A stretch of 64,000 nt of DNA from Sphingomonas sp. OK281 (GCF_900115295.1 NZ_FOVZ01000011.1:1-64000); one strand, 5' to 3'; numbered from the stretch's first letter, positions 51,163 to 60,262 are shown. The notes: generated by a model not told the origin, from the sequence alone. Program-made: numbers and translations.

Positions 51163-52317
51163 TTATGCAATGGATTGCGCGCTCTGTGGATCAAATGGCA
51201 ATCCATCTTTATACCAGCCGAAGTAGTAGTTTTCTACATGAGACCTAATGCTAGACCATGACTCAAATAAAACGCGTGAGTGAGTTTCAGGAATCCGATC
51301 TTGTGTATGTATTTGCTGATAGAAAGGCGGTACGCCCTGGCGATCTGTTTTCATTGATCTTATAGACCAATACACGGACGCGGTTGTTGAAGCGTGGTCT
51401 ACCAGACGAATTATGGTATCTTTATTGACCGCCCAAGGTGTCGCATCTCGGACTCTCGGCAGATTTGCAAACCATAAAAGCTTCTGCAGCACCATTCGCA
51501 TTCTAAAAGCCGGTAACGGGTGACTCCCAACTGGCATTTCGCCTGGAACATCGTCGTCTCCGCCATGAAATCGTTGGAACAGACACATGAGTCCACAGAC
51601 TAGAAGCCACAGTGAAGCGCGAGAGAATACTCCGTCGTTCGCGACTATAATGAGCGATGCCGCCATACCTGTGGCCTCGGCATCTGCAGCCAACTCAGTG
51701 ATGTGGCTCATGGCCGCTTGTTGCGGAGTAAGTTGCGAGGCAACGTGAGAGGTCGCATCATTGATAATTAGACTATTGCCCTGCTCATGGATCATCCGCC
51801 TCGGTTCGGCGCCTTCAATGAAGAGATGGCCTTGAAAATGATGCGCCTGCTCGTGCAGGTATAACCATGCAAAAGTGAGGCGGAACATTTGATCCGCAGC
51901 GGCCTGCTCGGTTATCCCTGGAGGGAGTACGTTATGACGACCTTGTCCATAATCGTAAACGGGGCTGCCGAACAGATCATCGTAATGAATGTTTGTAAAG
52001 TGTTCCGCACAAAGCTTAGTAAGAGATACGGCATCTCTATGCAGCGCTTTTGGGGCTAACTCGCTAAAGCCAATTATGTGGTCATTAGGCCGCCTTAAAT
52101 CCACCGCGGCATAAGCTTTAAACTTTCGTACGCTCTCCCAGTGCAGGCTCAAGTTACGCCCGGTAGCTTCGTACTTTTTTTGCGAAAAGTTGGATCGTGC
52201 CCAGTCGATTACCGACAGGGCACGATCCGGTGTCCGACTTTGGTCAATATCAAAGTTCTTTAGCCATGGCCGAGTATCAATGCTCGGTGGGATGACTTCT
52301 GGCGCGGGGTCGGTCAT
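51163..52317 (-). CDS. Uncharacterised protein with gluzincin-type HExxH motif
   Basis: A 384-residue protein, more AT-rich in codon use than its neighbours. It has WLYLHEQAHHFQGH (HExxH, about residues 153-157) and, about 55 residues later, HITELAADAEATGMA, giving a likely third zinc ligand Glu with Asp, as in gluzincin metallopeptidases. No signal peptide. A hydrophobic stretch, SLWLLVCGLMCLF, lies around 235-247. I do not recognise the family. It lies next to a restriction-modification operon on the same strand, 120 bp after its end, and may be a defence-associated peptidase (inference). Confidence 0.7.
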   Translation of the reverse strand: MTDPAPEVIPPSIDTRPWLKNFDIDQSRTPDRALSVIDWARSNFSQKKYEATGRNLSLHWESVRKFKAYAAVDLRRPNDHIIGFSELAPKALHRDAVSLTKLCAEHFTNIHYDDLFGSPVYDYGQGRHNVLPPGITEQAAADQMFRLTFAWLYLHEQAHHFQGHLFIEGAEPRRMIHEQGNSLIINDATSHVASQLTPQQAAMSHITELAADAEATGMAASLIIVANDGVFSRASLWLLVCGLMCLFQRFHGGDDDVPGEMPVGSHPLPAFRMRMVLQKLLWFANLPRVRDATPWAVNKDTIIRLVDHASTTASVYWSIRSMKTDRQGVPPFYQQIHTQDRIPETHSRVLFESWSSIRSHVENYYFGWYKDGLPFDPQSAQSIA

Positions 52318-52437
52318 TGGCCCAGATTTCCTGATACTTAGAGTTTCTCAATCGCAACCAGAGCGACGATTCTCAAATCGTTTGCGATTGCAGGCGTATC
52401 CGAGGTCAGAGAGCGTGCTGATGCTGGGCGGCCTGGT

Positions 52438-53496
52438 TCAAGCATCCTGTAGCGTACGTGGTCCCTGACGAAACACCATCAGCCGCTCCGGCTCTGCCGC
52501 AAACCAAGCGTAACTGCCCCATGCAAGGCTATCGACGGTCTTCTTGAACGGTCCCGCGCTTCGGTCGAGATAAGCAGTTACAAACGCGACGTGCTCAGAC
52601 GGGAAGCCCGCCTCGGCAACCAGTTCCTCTAGCGCTTCCTTGCGACGCTGACTGATTGGACCGTCAGTAGCCACTACCTCCACGAACACTAGCAATGGGT
52701 GGACAGGTCCAAGGTCTACCAAAATCGTATCGGGCAAATTTTTATCGGCTTGGATAACGAGACCGATCGAGCGTGCTAGCTCATCGTCACGCGCGACCAC
52801 CTTGTTGCCGCTCTCACTGAGGAACACCACCGCCGGTTCGGTGAGAAAGGCGGGTGCGAACACCTCCACCACTGCCTTCGTGATTTCCGAGCTAGGACCT
52901 GGCTTCATCCGGCGCGTTTCACCGTTAGGGAAGGTGACAAGCACTTGATCGGCGCTAACGCCGGCACCGCGGCGTACGATCGCTAGTCGAGCGAGCGCGC
53001 CCTTGTTCAGCGCCTCGGCTTGCCATGCCGAGATACGGGCCTGCAGCGCCTCGCCAGCAAGGGAGGGATCGAACAAGGCGGCAAAGTTCGCCTTCAAGGC
53101 GTAGCGCGGCTTGCTCGATGTGGTCGCAAGGTCGGTTCGCTCGGTCACGGCGCCGATTGCCACCAGTCCCTCGCGCAACGTCTCGTCGCGGATCGGCTCG
53201 CGGGTATTATCCTGATACCAGCGCTTACCCTCGGTATGGCTGCCGGTTCGCAAAACGCTGGCGGCATAGCCGGCACGGCTCGCGTCATCGATACGGGTCG
53301 CCTGCTCGTCGGTCATCCGATAGACGTGCTTGGGGCCGAGATACGTCCCGCTACCCTCTATCGCCTCGACATAGAGCGCGACGAACACCACGCTCGCCGC
53401 CAGCATGCGGGTCAGATAGGCGCGATTGGGAGCGCCATCAGGGAAGATGGCCTGCAGCCGGGCGTGAACCTCCTCGCGGGTAAGCATCGGCGTCAT
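52438..53496 (-). CDS. BsuBI/PstI-family type II restriction endonuclease
   Basis: A 352-residue endonuclease. An N-terminal helical domain (about residues 1-150) precedes the catalytic domain. The BsuBI/PstI signature includes VVFLSESGNKVVARDDELARS and the nuclease core LPDTILVDLGPVHPLLVFVEVVATDGPIS, whose Asp and Glu are candidate metal ligands. Length is close to the family's (about 315-350). Family members cut CTGCAG, but the site of this one cannot be read from sequence. It overlaps the methylase gene by 4 bases. Confidence 0.9.
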   Translation of the reverse strand: MTPMLTREEVHARLQAIFPDGAPNRAYLTRMLAASVVFVALYVEAIEGSGTYLGPKHVYRMTDEQATRIDDASRAGYAASVLRTGSHTEGKRWYQDNTREPIRDETLREGLVAIGAVTERTDLATTSSKPRYALKANFAALFDPSLAGEALQARISAWQAEALNKGALARLAIVRRGAGVSADQVLVTFPNGETRRMKPGPSSEITKAVVEVFAPAFLTEPAVVFLSESGNKVVARDDELARSIGLVIQADKNLPDTILVDLGPVHPLLVFVEVVATDGPISQRRKEALEELVAEAGFPSEHVAFVTAYLDRSAGPFKKTVDSLAWGSYAWFAAEPERLMVFRQGPRTLQDA

Positions 53497-55274
53497 GGTG
53501 CGACCTGCCCATAGAGCCGCGCCAGCTCGGTCTCGATTTCGGCGCTGCAGGCTCCGCGCTTTACCAGCTTCTCAACGCTACGCATTTCGGCGGGTGAGGG
53601 GAGGGGTATCGCCTCCATCTCAAACGCCGACACCGCTACGCTGCCGTTGATACAGCGAAAGAGCTGGTCGATGATCCGGCTGTTCAACACCACCGCAACC
53701 GTTGCTGGTGACACTGCTGGGCTCGTGGTTGGCCGAACCATGTTCAGGTGATTTTCGACTACCACCCCGCCATGCTGAGCGATGAAGTCAGCCGGTAGTT
53801 CAGCCGCGATGAGCCGGCGCGCCTGCTCCTTGGCGGTAGTGCGCTGAACGAGAACGCAAGCCTCCTTGACCAGCAACCAGCCGTCGGCACGCTCGATCTT
53901 AAAATAGGGTGCGTGATTACGTTTCTCGGCTCGAAACGCGAACTTACCATCTGCCGACACCGCCTCTGCCCAGATGAGCGGATGCGCGTCACGGGAAGGA
54001 CGAAGCCGCATCTGGTCCTTGTAGCGGTTCCAGACCAGCGGCCCGGTCGATACGCGGTAGCCCCAATCGGCAAGCCTCGCCGGCATTGCCTCGGCCGCGG
54101 CGATCAGGGCGCTGTGGCGCGGCTCACGGGGCGCAAGCCAGGGCTGCGATGCCGGAGAGGGGAGGCCGATCGTGCCATTGCGGATGAGACGCGCCTCGCG
54201 CTCGTTCGTCACTTCGACATAGTGAACTTGAGCGCGCCCGGGCTTTGCACCGCGCTTATAGGCAGCAAGCAACGTCTCCTGCAGCACGTCCTCGAACACA
54301 CCGCGGCGCGCGTGCACGAAATCAATCGCAACTGGGGGGGCTTCCTTAGCGATCAGCTCGCGCAACGCGGAATAGTAGTGCCCGGAGAGGAAGCTGGTCG
54401 GGGTGAGATAAGCGATCGTACCGCCCTTCTTGGTCCAACGCACGGCGATGTCGGTGAACACCCCATAAAGGTTGGCATGGCCGTAAAGACCACGCGCGAA
54501 GCGCAGCCGCTGCTCGGGCGTGAGGGTAACGCGTCCATAAGGCGGGTTGCCGATTACAAGGTCGAAGCGGGCCGCAGGCGCCTCTTCCAGCGTGTCCGCG
54601 ACGCGCACGACGATAGGGGCTGCCCGACCTGCAGCCGCGGTAACATCCGCCAGCAACAACTCGACTGCATTCTGCCCGAAGCCAGCCGCATAGGGGTCCA
54701 TTTCCAACCCAAGCAAGCGCGTGCCGATCTGCCGGAGCACGATCGCCGGCTCGGCGGCGGGAAGTGCAGCGATCATCCGCTCGGCTGCAGGTAGCAAGAA
54801 TGCACCTCCGCCGCTCGCTGGGTCCAGCACACGGGCACGGGTCCAGTCGATCCCCTGTTCCTCGGCCATGTCGAGCAGCCGGTTCGCTAACGCTGGCGGA
54901 GTGTAGAAAGCGCCGAGCGCCCCGCGCTCGCGCGCGTGAAGCAGCGTAGTGTAGAGGCCGGTCAAGAAATAAACCGCCTCGGCGATTGGCAGCGGCGCCG
55001 CCTCACGGCCCACTGCTCCCGCTAGATCGGCAACGGCACGATCAAGACGACCATACGGCTTGGCGAAAGGTGGGCTGAGCTTGGCGTGAGGCCGGGCCTC
55101 CGCCTGGTAAGTGTCAATCGCAACGCGAGTGAACACTGCCGCCATATCGCGGCGACGCGGCTCGGGTAGCGTTTCTGCCCATGCGCGCGCGAGCTGGCGC
55201 GCACGGGCCAGCTCGTAACGCTGTGCCTCAAGGTCGGCGGGCAGGACGCGTGGAAGCGCGGGTGCGAGGCTCAT
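53493..55274 (-). CDS. Adenine-N6 DNA methyltransferase of the type II R-M system
   Basis: A 593-residue class I methylase. SAM-binding motif I is VLDPASGGGAFLLP (residues 149-162), motif IV is FDLVIGNPPYGRV (NPPY at 243-246), and GAFYTPPALANRLLDMAEE is motif X. A C-terminal target-recognition region of about 250 residues follows. It should protect the host site of the adjacent endonuclease. The start overlaps the resolvase stop and the stop overlaps the endonuclease start, so resolvase-methylase-endonuclease is a single translationally coupled operon. Confidence 0.92.
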   Translation of the reverse strand: MSLAPALPRVLPADLEAQRYELARARQLARAWAETLPEPRRRDMAAVFTRVAIDTYQAEARPHAKLSPPFAKPYGRLDRAVADLAGAVGREAAPLPIAEAVYFLTGLYTTLLHARERGALGAFYTPPALANRLLDMAEEQGIDWTRARVLDPASGGGAFLLPAAERMIAALPAAEPAIVLRQIGTRLLGLEMDPYAAGFGQNAVELLLADVTAAAGRAAPIVVRVADTLEEAPAARFDLVIGNPPYGRVTLTPEQRLRFARGLYGHANLYGVFTDIAVRWTKKGGTIAYLTPTSFLSGHYYSALRELIAKEAPPVAIDFVHARRGVFEDVLQETLLAAYKRGAKPGRAQVHYVEVTNEREARLIRNGTIGLPSPASQPWLAPREPRHSALIAAAEAMPARLADWGYRVSTGPLVWNRYKDQMRLRPSRDAHPLIWAEAVSADGKFAFRAEKRNHAPYFKIERADGWLLVKEACVLVQRTTAKEQARRLIAAELPADFIAQHGGVVVENHLNMVRPTTSPAVSPATVAVVLNSRIIDQLFRCINGSVAVSAFEMEAIPLPSPAEMRSVEKLVKRGACSAEIETELARLYGQVAP

Positions 55275-55861
55275 GCCGCGGGCGAACTGTTACGATGCTC
55301 GCGGAGCACGCGCTGCACGGTCGACCGTGATACCCGAAATAGGCTTGCGAGCTGAGAGGGTGATCCCTGGCCGGATTCGGCCTTGGTGATGATCTCGGCG
55401 CGTTGCTGGCCGGTGAGGCTCGGTCGGCGTCCAAGATGCCTACCGGCTTTGCGGGCATGTGCCAGGCCGTTCATGGTCCGCTCGCGGATCATAGCGCGCT
55501 CGAACTCAGCAAAAGCACCTAAGGTTTGGGTCATCAACCGACCTGCGGCCGTCGTGGTGTCCACGGCCTCGGTAAGAGACCTGAAGCCAGCACCGGCTGC
55601 GGTGATCGCCTCCAACGTGAATAAAAGATCGCGCAACGATCGTGATAGACGGTCGAGCTTCCACACCACCAGCACGTCGCCGGGCGTCAGCGCACCAATC
55701 GCGCGCGCCAGCTCGGGACGGTCGGATTGGCCTCCTGAGGCTTCCTCCCGAAACACTGGATCGCACCCCGCCGCGCTAAGCGCAGCGAGCTGGGCACTGA
55801 GGTCTTGATGATCGCCGCGGGACACCCGCGCATAGCCAATTTGCATCAGCTCTTCTGACAC
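55271..55861 (-). CDS. Serine resolvase/invertase (resolvase 3), first gene of the R-M operon
   Basis: A 196-residue small serine recombinase: IGYARVSRGDHQDL with catalytic Ser14, WKLDRLSRSLRDLL, DTTTAAGRLMTQTLGAFAEFERAMI, and a C-terminal HTH (GQGSPSQLASLFRVSRSTVQRVL). ATG 55861 or the internal ATG (MQIGYARVS) may start it. A 24-bp dyad site lies 50 bp upstream. Its stop overlaps the methylase start, so a recombinase shares its promoter with a restriction-modification pair, an unusual arrangement. Confidence 0.93.
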   Translation of the reverse strand: MSEELMQIGYARVSRGDHQDLSAQLAALSAAGCDPVFREEASGGQSDRPELARAIGALTPGDVLVVWKLDRLSRSLRDLLFTLEAITAAGAGFRSLTEAVDTTTAAGRLMTQTLGAFAEFERAMIRERTMNGLAHARKAGRHLGRRPSLTGQQRAEIITKAESGQGSPSQLASLFRVSRSTVQRVLREHRNSSPAA

Positions 55862-55910
55862 GGGATTCTGACACTCTGCAACCCGCAGAAAAGCGTGGGT
55901 TGGTTTGTAG

Positions 55911-55934
55911 TGTCACAACCGTCCGGTTTTGACA
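55911..55934 (+). repeat. Serine-recombinase-type site, copy B (TGTCACAACCG-TC-CGGTTTTGACA)
   Basis: An imperfect dyad with 11-bp halves directly upstream of resolvase 3 and hence its likely res site or operator. It has the same orientation as the copy at 34517 (differing at one central base) and is inverted relative to the copies at 24379 and 59372. Confidence 0.75.
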
Positions 55935-56020
55935 CTTAGCCGAGAACGGTACCTACGCACCTCGATGGTGGCATTGGCGAATGTTTGAGTGGATCGTTAG
56001 CCGGTAGGGTGGTCGATCAG

Positions 56021-58264
56021 TTAGACTGACAACTTTGCCAGACCATCGTAATGAAGAGGCGCCATCTCTTTAACCATTTCCAAAATGAACGTTACGTTCT
56101 TTTGGCTCTCCGCAACAATAGCAGGATCAAATCCTTTTCCTGTCCGATGAGAATGGTCATTTGTAAACTTATATATTGCGGTCTTTTTATCCTCGTCGAA
56201 CGTTACCGCCTCAAGCTGCTTGTACATCGTGGCCGTGGATGGAGAATGGAATTCCAGAAACGTTTCAAGCAGTTTTCTGGCGACGTTCGGAATATGATAA
56301 CAGGCAGCGATCGTTCCATTTGATTTAAACGTGTAGAGCGTTTTGAACAGGAAGTGATATTCGGTAGGATGATCGATCAGCATTTGGTCAAGCGACTCGA
56401 TACGGGCGACACGATTATCCTCAGTCTCGGCGCAAATAATCATGTAATAGGAGGCGGCCTTCTTGGTTTGCTTAAGCCAATCTAGAAGGAGCTTTAGAAA
56501 CTCAAAATTGTGAGTAAGCAAAAAAACCTGCTTCGCGTCCTTAACGGCATTTTTGAGACTGGCGAACGCCTGATAGATCGCCGAGGAATCTAGGCTGGAA
56601 ATCGGGTCATCGACGACAACAATGCCTTCAGTCACGTCAAATTCGTGATCGCCGAGTTGCACGACGAAATAAAGAAAAGCGATTGCCGTTTTCTCTCCCT
56701 CGCTTAAGCGCCGCGCCGATTTACCGCGGCGGAGAACGCGATAGCCTTCGTCGTTAGACTGAAACTCCAAGTCAGTACGGCCGAGAAAATCGCGTAGCCG
56801 CGTGGTCATTTCCGCACCACCGGCATGTTCGCTCGAAACTTTTGCCCGCTTCTCCTTCGCGGAGTTTAAAAGCGCTTCCATGCCGCGCGCATCGTCAAGA
56901 CCGGGAGCGCCGTCTTTCAGCTTCTTCGCCTCTGCTTCAAGCTCCCTGACCTGTTGATCAAACTCGGCGGCTGAACCGGCAATCTCAGCCAGATAATGCC
57001 TTTCCAGCATCTCTCGGGCTCTGGCCTTGGCGGCATCAAACTGCGCGGTCTTGATGTCATGACGCTGGAGAATGCCGTCGAGTTGATTGGCGGCAGCGCC
57101 TAGCGCCTCGGTTTCAATAGAACCGTCGGCCTCGAAGGCGGTTGATCGGCGGACGAGTTTGTCGGCAAGGATCGTGTCAAGCGCGCCAAGCTTTTTGAGG
57201 CAGGCAGTTCGGGCCTCCTCAAACGCGGCTGACGCGATCTCATAATCTTTCCAAAGTTCGCTGTAGAGCGTCTGTTGGGCAGGGAATTGAAGAGCATTCA
57301 ATTTTTCGGCGAGCGTGCGACCACGCTGGATGGCCGCTTCGATCTCGACTTTGAGAAGCTGGTCGGCCGCGCCGAAATGTTGGGCAAGTGCTTCGATCCG
57401 TGCCGGTGGGATGGGCTGGACGCAGTATTCGCATACCTCTGAGGAATGGTCGCGGTGAAGCCTGATACCTTCCTCGACCCACTTCGATATATCGGGGTTT
57501 GCGACAAGGCGCTGAAGGGCTCCCTCCTGTGCGGTCTTTGGTGTCAGCGCGATAACTAAATCAGAAAACTGACGTAGGGCGTCCACGAAAGGCACCGGCT
57601 CTGCCTGTCCGTCACGCAATTGGAATGGCAGCGCAAAACCCGACACCGGGGCGGCCTGCTTCTGCCGCAAGGTAGCACGACTGACCTCAAGCTCCTCCTC
57701 GGAGTATGCCTTCAGCGGCTGAAGCCGGACAAAATCCTTTTCGGCGTCGGGCTTGCGGTAGCTGCGAAGCGAGGCCCCGCTTGTTGCTTCGCCAATCGTC
57801 TTTGCCACTGCTGAGAAGATTTTGCCCTTCTCGGTCGCGGCCTTACCTATCGTGGTCGCGATCTCGCCAATGCGTGCGGAGCGGGCATCATAGATCGATT
57901 GCTCCCGGCGCACTTCCTCCGCGAGAGCCTTATTCTCGACGCCCACAATTAGGATCGGGCGTAACGGGCCGTCAAATTTCCCAATATTCGCTTCGACGTA
58001 ATCTGAGTTAAAGACTCGGATTTTTCGAGTGCTCTTTTGCCCTTTGCCGATCGCGCCGCCTTCCGCATCAACGGCAAATTCTAATAGTGGATATTCGGGA
58101 TGCGCCCCGCTGTTCAGCGCAGTGAACAATCTCGATAGTGTAGTTTTGCCTGCGCCGTTTTCTCCATAGATCAAGTTATAACGGGAAAATTCTTTGAGGC
58201 CTACAACCTGAGCGTAATCGCCAAAGACTCCCAAGTTCCTTATTTTTTTAATGGCCGTAAGCAC
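56021..58264 (-). CDS. rloC: RloC/PrrC-like anticodon nuclease (ABC ATPase with zinc hook)
   Basis: A 747-residue SMC/ABC-like protein of the AAA_13 type. Walker A is YGENGAGKTTLSR (about residues 33-45). Coiled-coil arms surround CEYC (278-281), a CxxC hook as in RloC. The signature SARRLSEGEKTAIAF and Walker B GIVVVDDPISSLDSS follow. The C-terminal RKLLE (Arg663, Glu667) and NDHSH (His704) resemble the R-x3-E...H active site of PrrC/RloC tRNA anticodon nucleases. GTG 58264 with GGGGGGAG 8 nt upstream is chosen. It follows an Xre-family gene by 2 bases and is likely an anti-phage tRNase. Confidence 0.78.
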   Translation of the reverse strand: MLTAIKKIRNLGVFGDYAQVVGLKEFSRYNLIYGENGAGKTTLSRLFTALNSGAHPEYPLLEFAVDAEGGAIGKGQKSTRKIRVFNSDYVEANIGKFDGPLRPILIVGVENKALAEEVRREQSIYDARSARIGEIATTIGKAATEKGKIFSAVAKTIGEATSGASLRSYRKPDAEKDFVRLQPLKAYSEEELEVSRATLRQKQAAPVSGFALPFQLRDGQAEPVPFVDALRQFSDLVIALTPKTAQEGALQRLVANPDISKWVEEGIRLHRDHSSEVCEYCVQPIPPARIEALAQHFGAADQLLKVEIEAAIQRGRTLAEKLNALQFPAQQTLYSELWKDYEIASAAFEEARTACLKKLGALDTILADKLVRRSTAFEADGSIETEALGAAANQLDGILQRHDIKTAQFDAAKARAREMLERHYLAEIAGSAAEFDQQVRELEAEAKKLKDGAPGLDDARGMEALLNSAKEKRAKVSSEHAGGAEMTTRLRDFLGRTDLEFQSNDEGYRVLRRGKSARRLSEGEKTAIAFLYFVVQLGDHEFDVTEGIVVVDDPISSLDSSAIYQAFASLKNAVKDAKQVFLLTHNFEFLKLLLDWLKQTKKAASYYMIICAETEDNRVARIESLDQMLIDHPTEYHFLFKTLYTFKSNGTIAACYHIPNVARKLLETFLEFHSPSTATMYKQLEAVTFDEDKKTAIYKFTNDHSHRTGKGFDPAIVAESQKNVTFILEMVKEMAPLHYDGLAKLSV

Positions 58265-58266
58265 TC

Positions 58267-59022
58267 TTATTCTCCCCCCGTGCTTCTTGCCCATCCCTTG
58301 AGAAGATAGGGCTGGCCGTTGTCTACATCGACCTTGGCAGTGTTCTCGCCATATTCACCGGGCGGTCCAAGGACAATCGCCACCCGGAATTCCATTTTGC
58401 TGATTTCATCGGGCGGGGGCAGTTCGAAACGCTCCGGAAGATGGCGTAACTGATGCGTGTAGTAGAGCCATACATCGTTCCCTTTGAGCAGCACTAAGAG
58501 CTGCCGGACCCGTCTCGCGAGGGCGATATCATCGGCCGGGGTAGGCTTAGCGCTCCAGTCCCGCTGCGACCACGTTAGCGCAGTCAACAACCGGATTAGC
58601 TCCTCAGCATATTCGCTGGTTTCGCCTGAAAGCTGCACGTCGACCTGAACGGTCAGGTCTTCCGAGTGCCCCGCGTCGTGAATGAGCTGCCCCTCATCCA
58701 TCGTCGCATAGGCAAGGTCTTTATCGAAGCGTGGAATAACCCGGTCCTGAAACAAGTCGTCTAGGACACGATCCATTACCTCTTGTGGCGGTACCAGCTT
58801 CGGCACGTCGATCGCGAAGGCGACCTGATCACGTGGGACACCCAAATAATTTGCGATCAGGTCCAAGGTCGCGATGGAGATCGTCGCGTTCTTGTTTTCG
58901 ATCGAGCGGAGCATCCGCTCGCTGACGCGGACGGCATGCGCCATCTCTTTCTGGAGCGATCCCTTCGCCAGTTGCTCCCTTAGCTTTTTGATTAAGGTTC
59001 CGTTTGGTGTGACCTTCTTCAT
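58267..59022 (-). CDS. Xre-family HTH protein with unknown C-terminal domain, partner of the RloC-like gene
   Basis: A 251-residue protein. The Xre-type HTH spans about residues 8-65 (LIKKLREQLAKGSLQKEMAHAVRVSERMLRSIENK). A roughly 180-residue C-terminal domain follows with DKDLAYATMDEGQLIHDAGHSED and LTALTWSQRDWSAKPTPADD, which I cannot assign. ATG 59022 has GAGG 6 nt upstream. Two bases separate it from the nuclease start, so the pair forms one operon. It probably represses the operon and might silence or trigger the nuclease (inference). Confidence 0.82.
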   Translation of the reverse strand: MKKVTPNGTLIKKLREQLAKGSLQKEMAHAVRVSERMLRSIENKNATISIATLDLIANYLGVPRDQVAFAIDVPKLVPPQEVMDRVLDDLFQDRVIPRFDKDLAYATMDEGQLIHDAGHSEDLTVQVDVQLSGETSEYAEELIRLLTALTWSQRDWSAKPTPADDIALARRVRQLLVLLKGNDVWLYYTHQLRHLPERFELPPPDEISKMEFRVAIVLGPPGEYGENTAKVDVDNGQPYLLKGWARSTGGE

Positions 59023-59557
59023 CGTGACCTCTGCGGTTGTTCTCTCCGCAAGGCTACATGGTTTGCCCGTAAGCGGATCGGCACGCGAGCGGCAATGAGC
59101 GGCAGGCGACCGGCAAGCGCGGGTGATATCGCGCAAGGCAGACTGCGGGAGTTGGAAGCCCTGAAGCGTTCGCGCTGCATTGCTAGTTCTTGGAACTTAG
59201 CGCGTTAGCCCGTCAATCGTGATGCCTCAGACTAATTCACCCGGAGCCGCTTGAATAGGATCGAAAGGCTCTCGCCATTAGGCCAACATAGCAATTGTGA
59301 CACTGATCACCAGCGATGGTCGGGCGCAGGAAGATAGACCTTTTTTCCTCACTTCGCCGCGTCCGTGCCAGTGTCAGAACCGAGCGGTTGTGACACCGCG
59401 TGCAAGGCTCATGCTTTCCGGTTTTTCGATCGTTTTCGGGAAAGGCGGCGCACCGCTATGTCGGCTATCGCCATTGGCATCCCCGTAAGCGGATGGTCCG
59501 CTTTCCTCTCCATCCCGGACATTCGCTGATGCAAAAATCAACGGTTTTGCATCAGCG
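59023..59557. other. Gene-free region with two recombinase-type sites
   Basis: No gene is supported. At 59372-59395 lies TGTCAGAACCG-AG-CGGTTGTGACA, an inverted copy (C) of the site before resolvase 3. TAGACCTTTTTTCCTCA near 59333 matches a stretch near 33914 (TAGACCTTTTTACCTCA). At 59527-59554 a TGATGCAAAA/TTTTGCATCA dyad (12-bp stem from 59525) resembles the resolvase 2 sites and abuts the next gene's stop, so it may also terminate its transcript. Confidence 0.6.
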
Positions 59558-60262
59558 TTAGTACCCTACTTCCAACGTCACGATCGTCAGCCGACCTTTG
59601 ATTTTGCCAACCAACGTCACATTGCCGCCTGGCGAGTCAGGGCTGTTCATTGCCATGATGGTGCTGGACGTCATTAGGCCCGTGAAAAGAGGTTTGAAGG
59701 TTGTTGCACCCGGCGCGGTAACAATGGTGACCTTTGCCCGATCATCGACCCAGGCGCCGTAACCCCATGCTGCCCCTATGAACCGTAGTGAGTGGCCGGG
59801 AGGTGGCGGAGGAACGGCTGGCTCATAAAACTTTCGTGGCCCCTCACATCCTGCTTTGCTCAACCGGCCGTTAGAGAGTGTGCCTCCCTCATAATCAGCT
59901 TGGAGCACGTAGCAGCGACCATCGCTCAATGAGAGAGTGACGGGCAGAAAACCTGGGGACCATGCCGCTACGACATGCGTTTTGCTCGTTTCGGCTATCG
60001 CAAATGCGCCAACAACCTTGGCACGGCCTATAGCCAAGCCGCGCTTGTAAGCCGGATCAACGCGGAACACGTTTGATACCGCCGCATCAGAGATGCGAGC
60101 TAGTGACGGTGCGCTGGGATCTGATGGCACCGCGACACCTGGTCGCGATCCGTTACCACTGTATCCGGCGGGCGGGACAAACTGCGCCTGAGCGCTGATC
60201 GCCGCGACGGCTATGGTAATCCCCGCGCTTGCGCGCGCTAATGCTGATGCCTTGTTATTCAT
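59558..60262 (-). CDS. Secreted hypothetical protein
   Basis: A 234-residue exported protein with a signal peptide ending ISAQAQ (about residue 26), a Pro/Ser-rich segment, then a domain containing SNVFRVDPAYKRGLAIGRAK and GRCYVLQADYEGG. The C-terminal half is beta-rich (PPPPPGHSLRFIGAAWGYGAW, then VTLVGKIKGRLTIVTLEV). Two Cys (GRCY and GCEG) may form a disulfide. The family is not recognised. Resolvase-2-like sites lie on both sides (59527 and 60334) in direct orientation, as if the gene were a cassette. Confidence 0.65.
   Translation of the reverse strand: MNNKASALARASAGITIAVAAISAQAQFVPPAGYSGNGSRPGVAVPSDPSAPSLARISDAAVSNVFRVDPAYKRGLAIGRAKVVGAFAIAETSKTHVVAAWSPGFLPVTLSLSDGRCYVLQADYEGGTLSNGRLSKAGCEGPRKFYEPAVPPPPPGHSLRFIGAAWGYGAWVDDRAKVTIVTAPGATTFKPLFTGLMTSSTIMAMNSPDSPGGNVTLVGKIKGRLTIVTLEVGY

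Noticed and set aside
50840..51226. Plus-strand 128-residue and opposing minus-strand frames in the gap after the merR-type gene
   Set aside because: No ribosome site, composition not protein-like, overlaps the hairpin and the HExxH gene.
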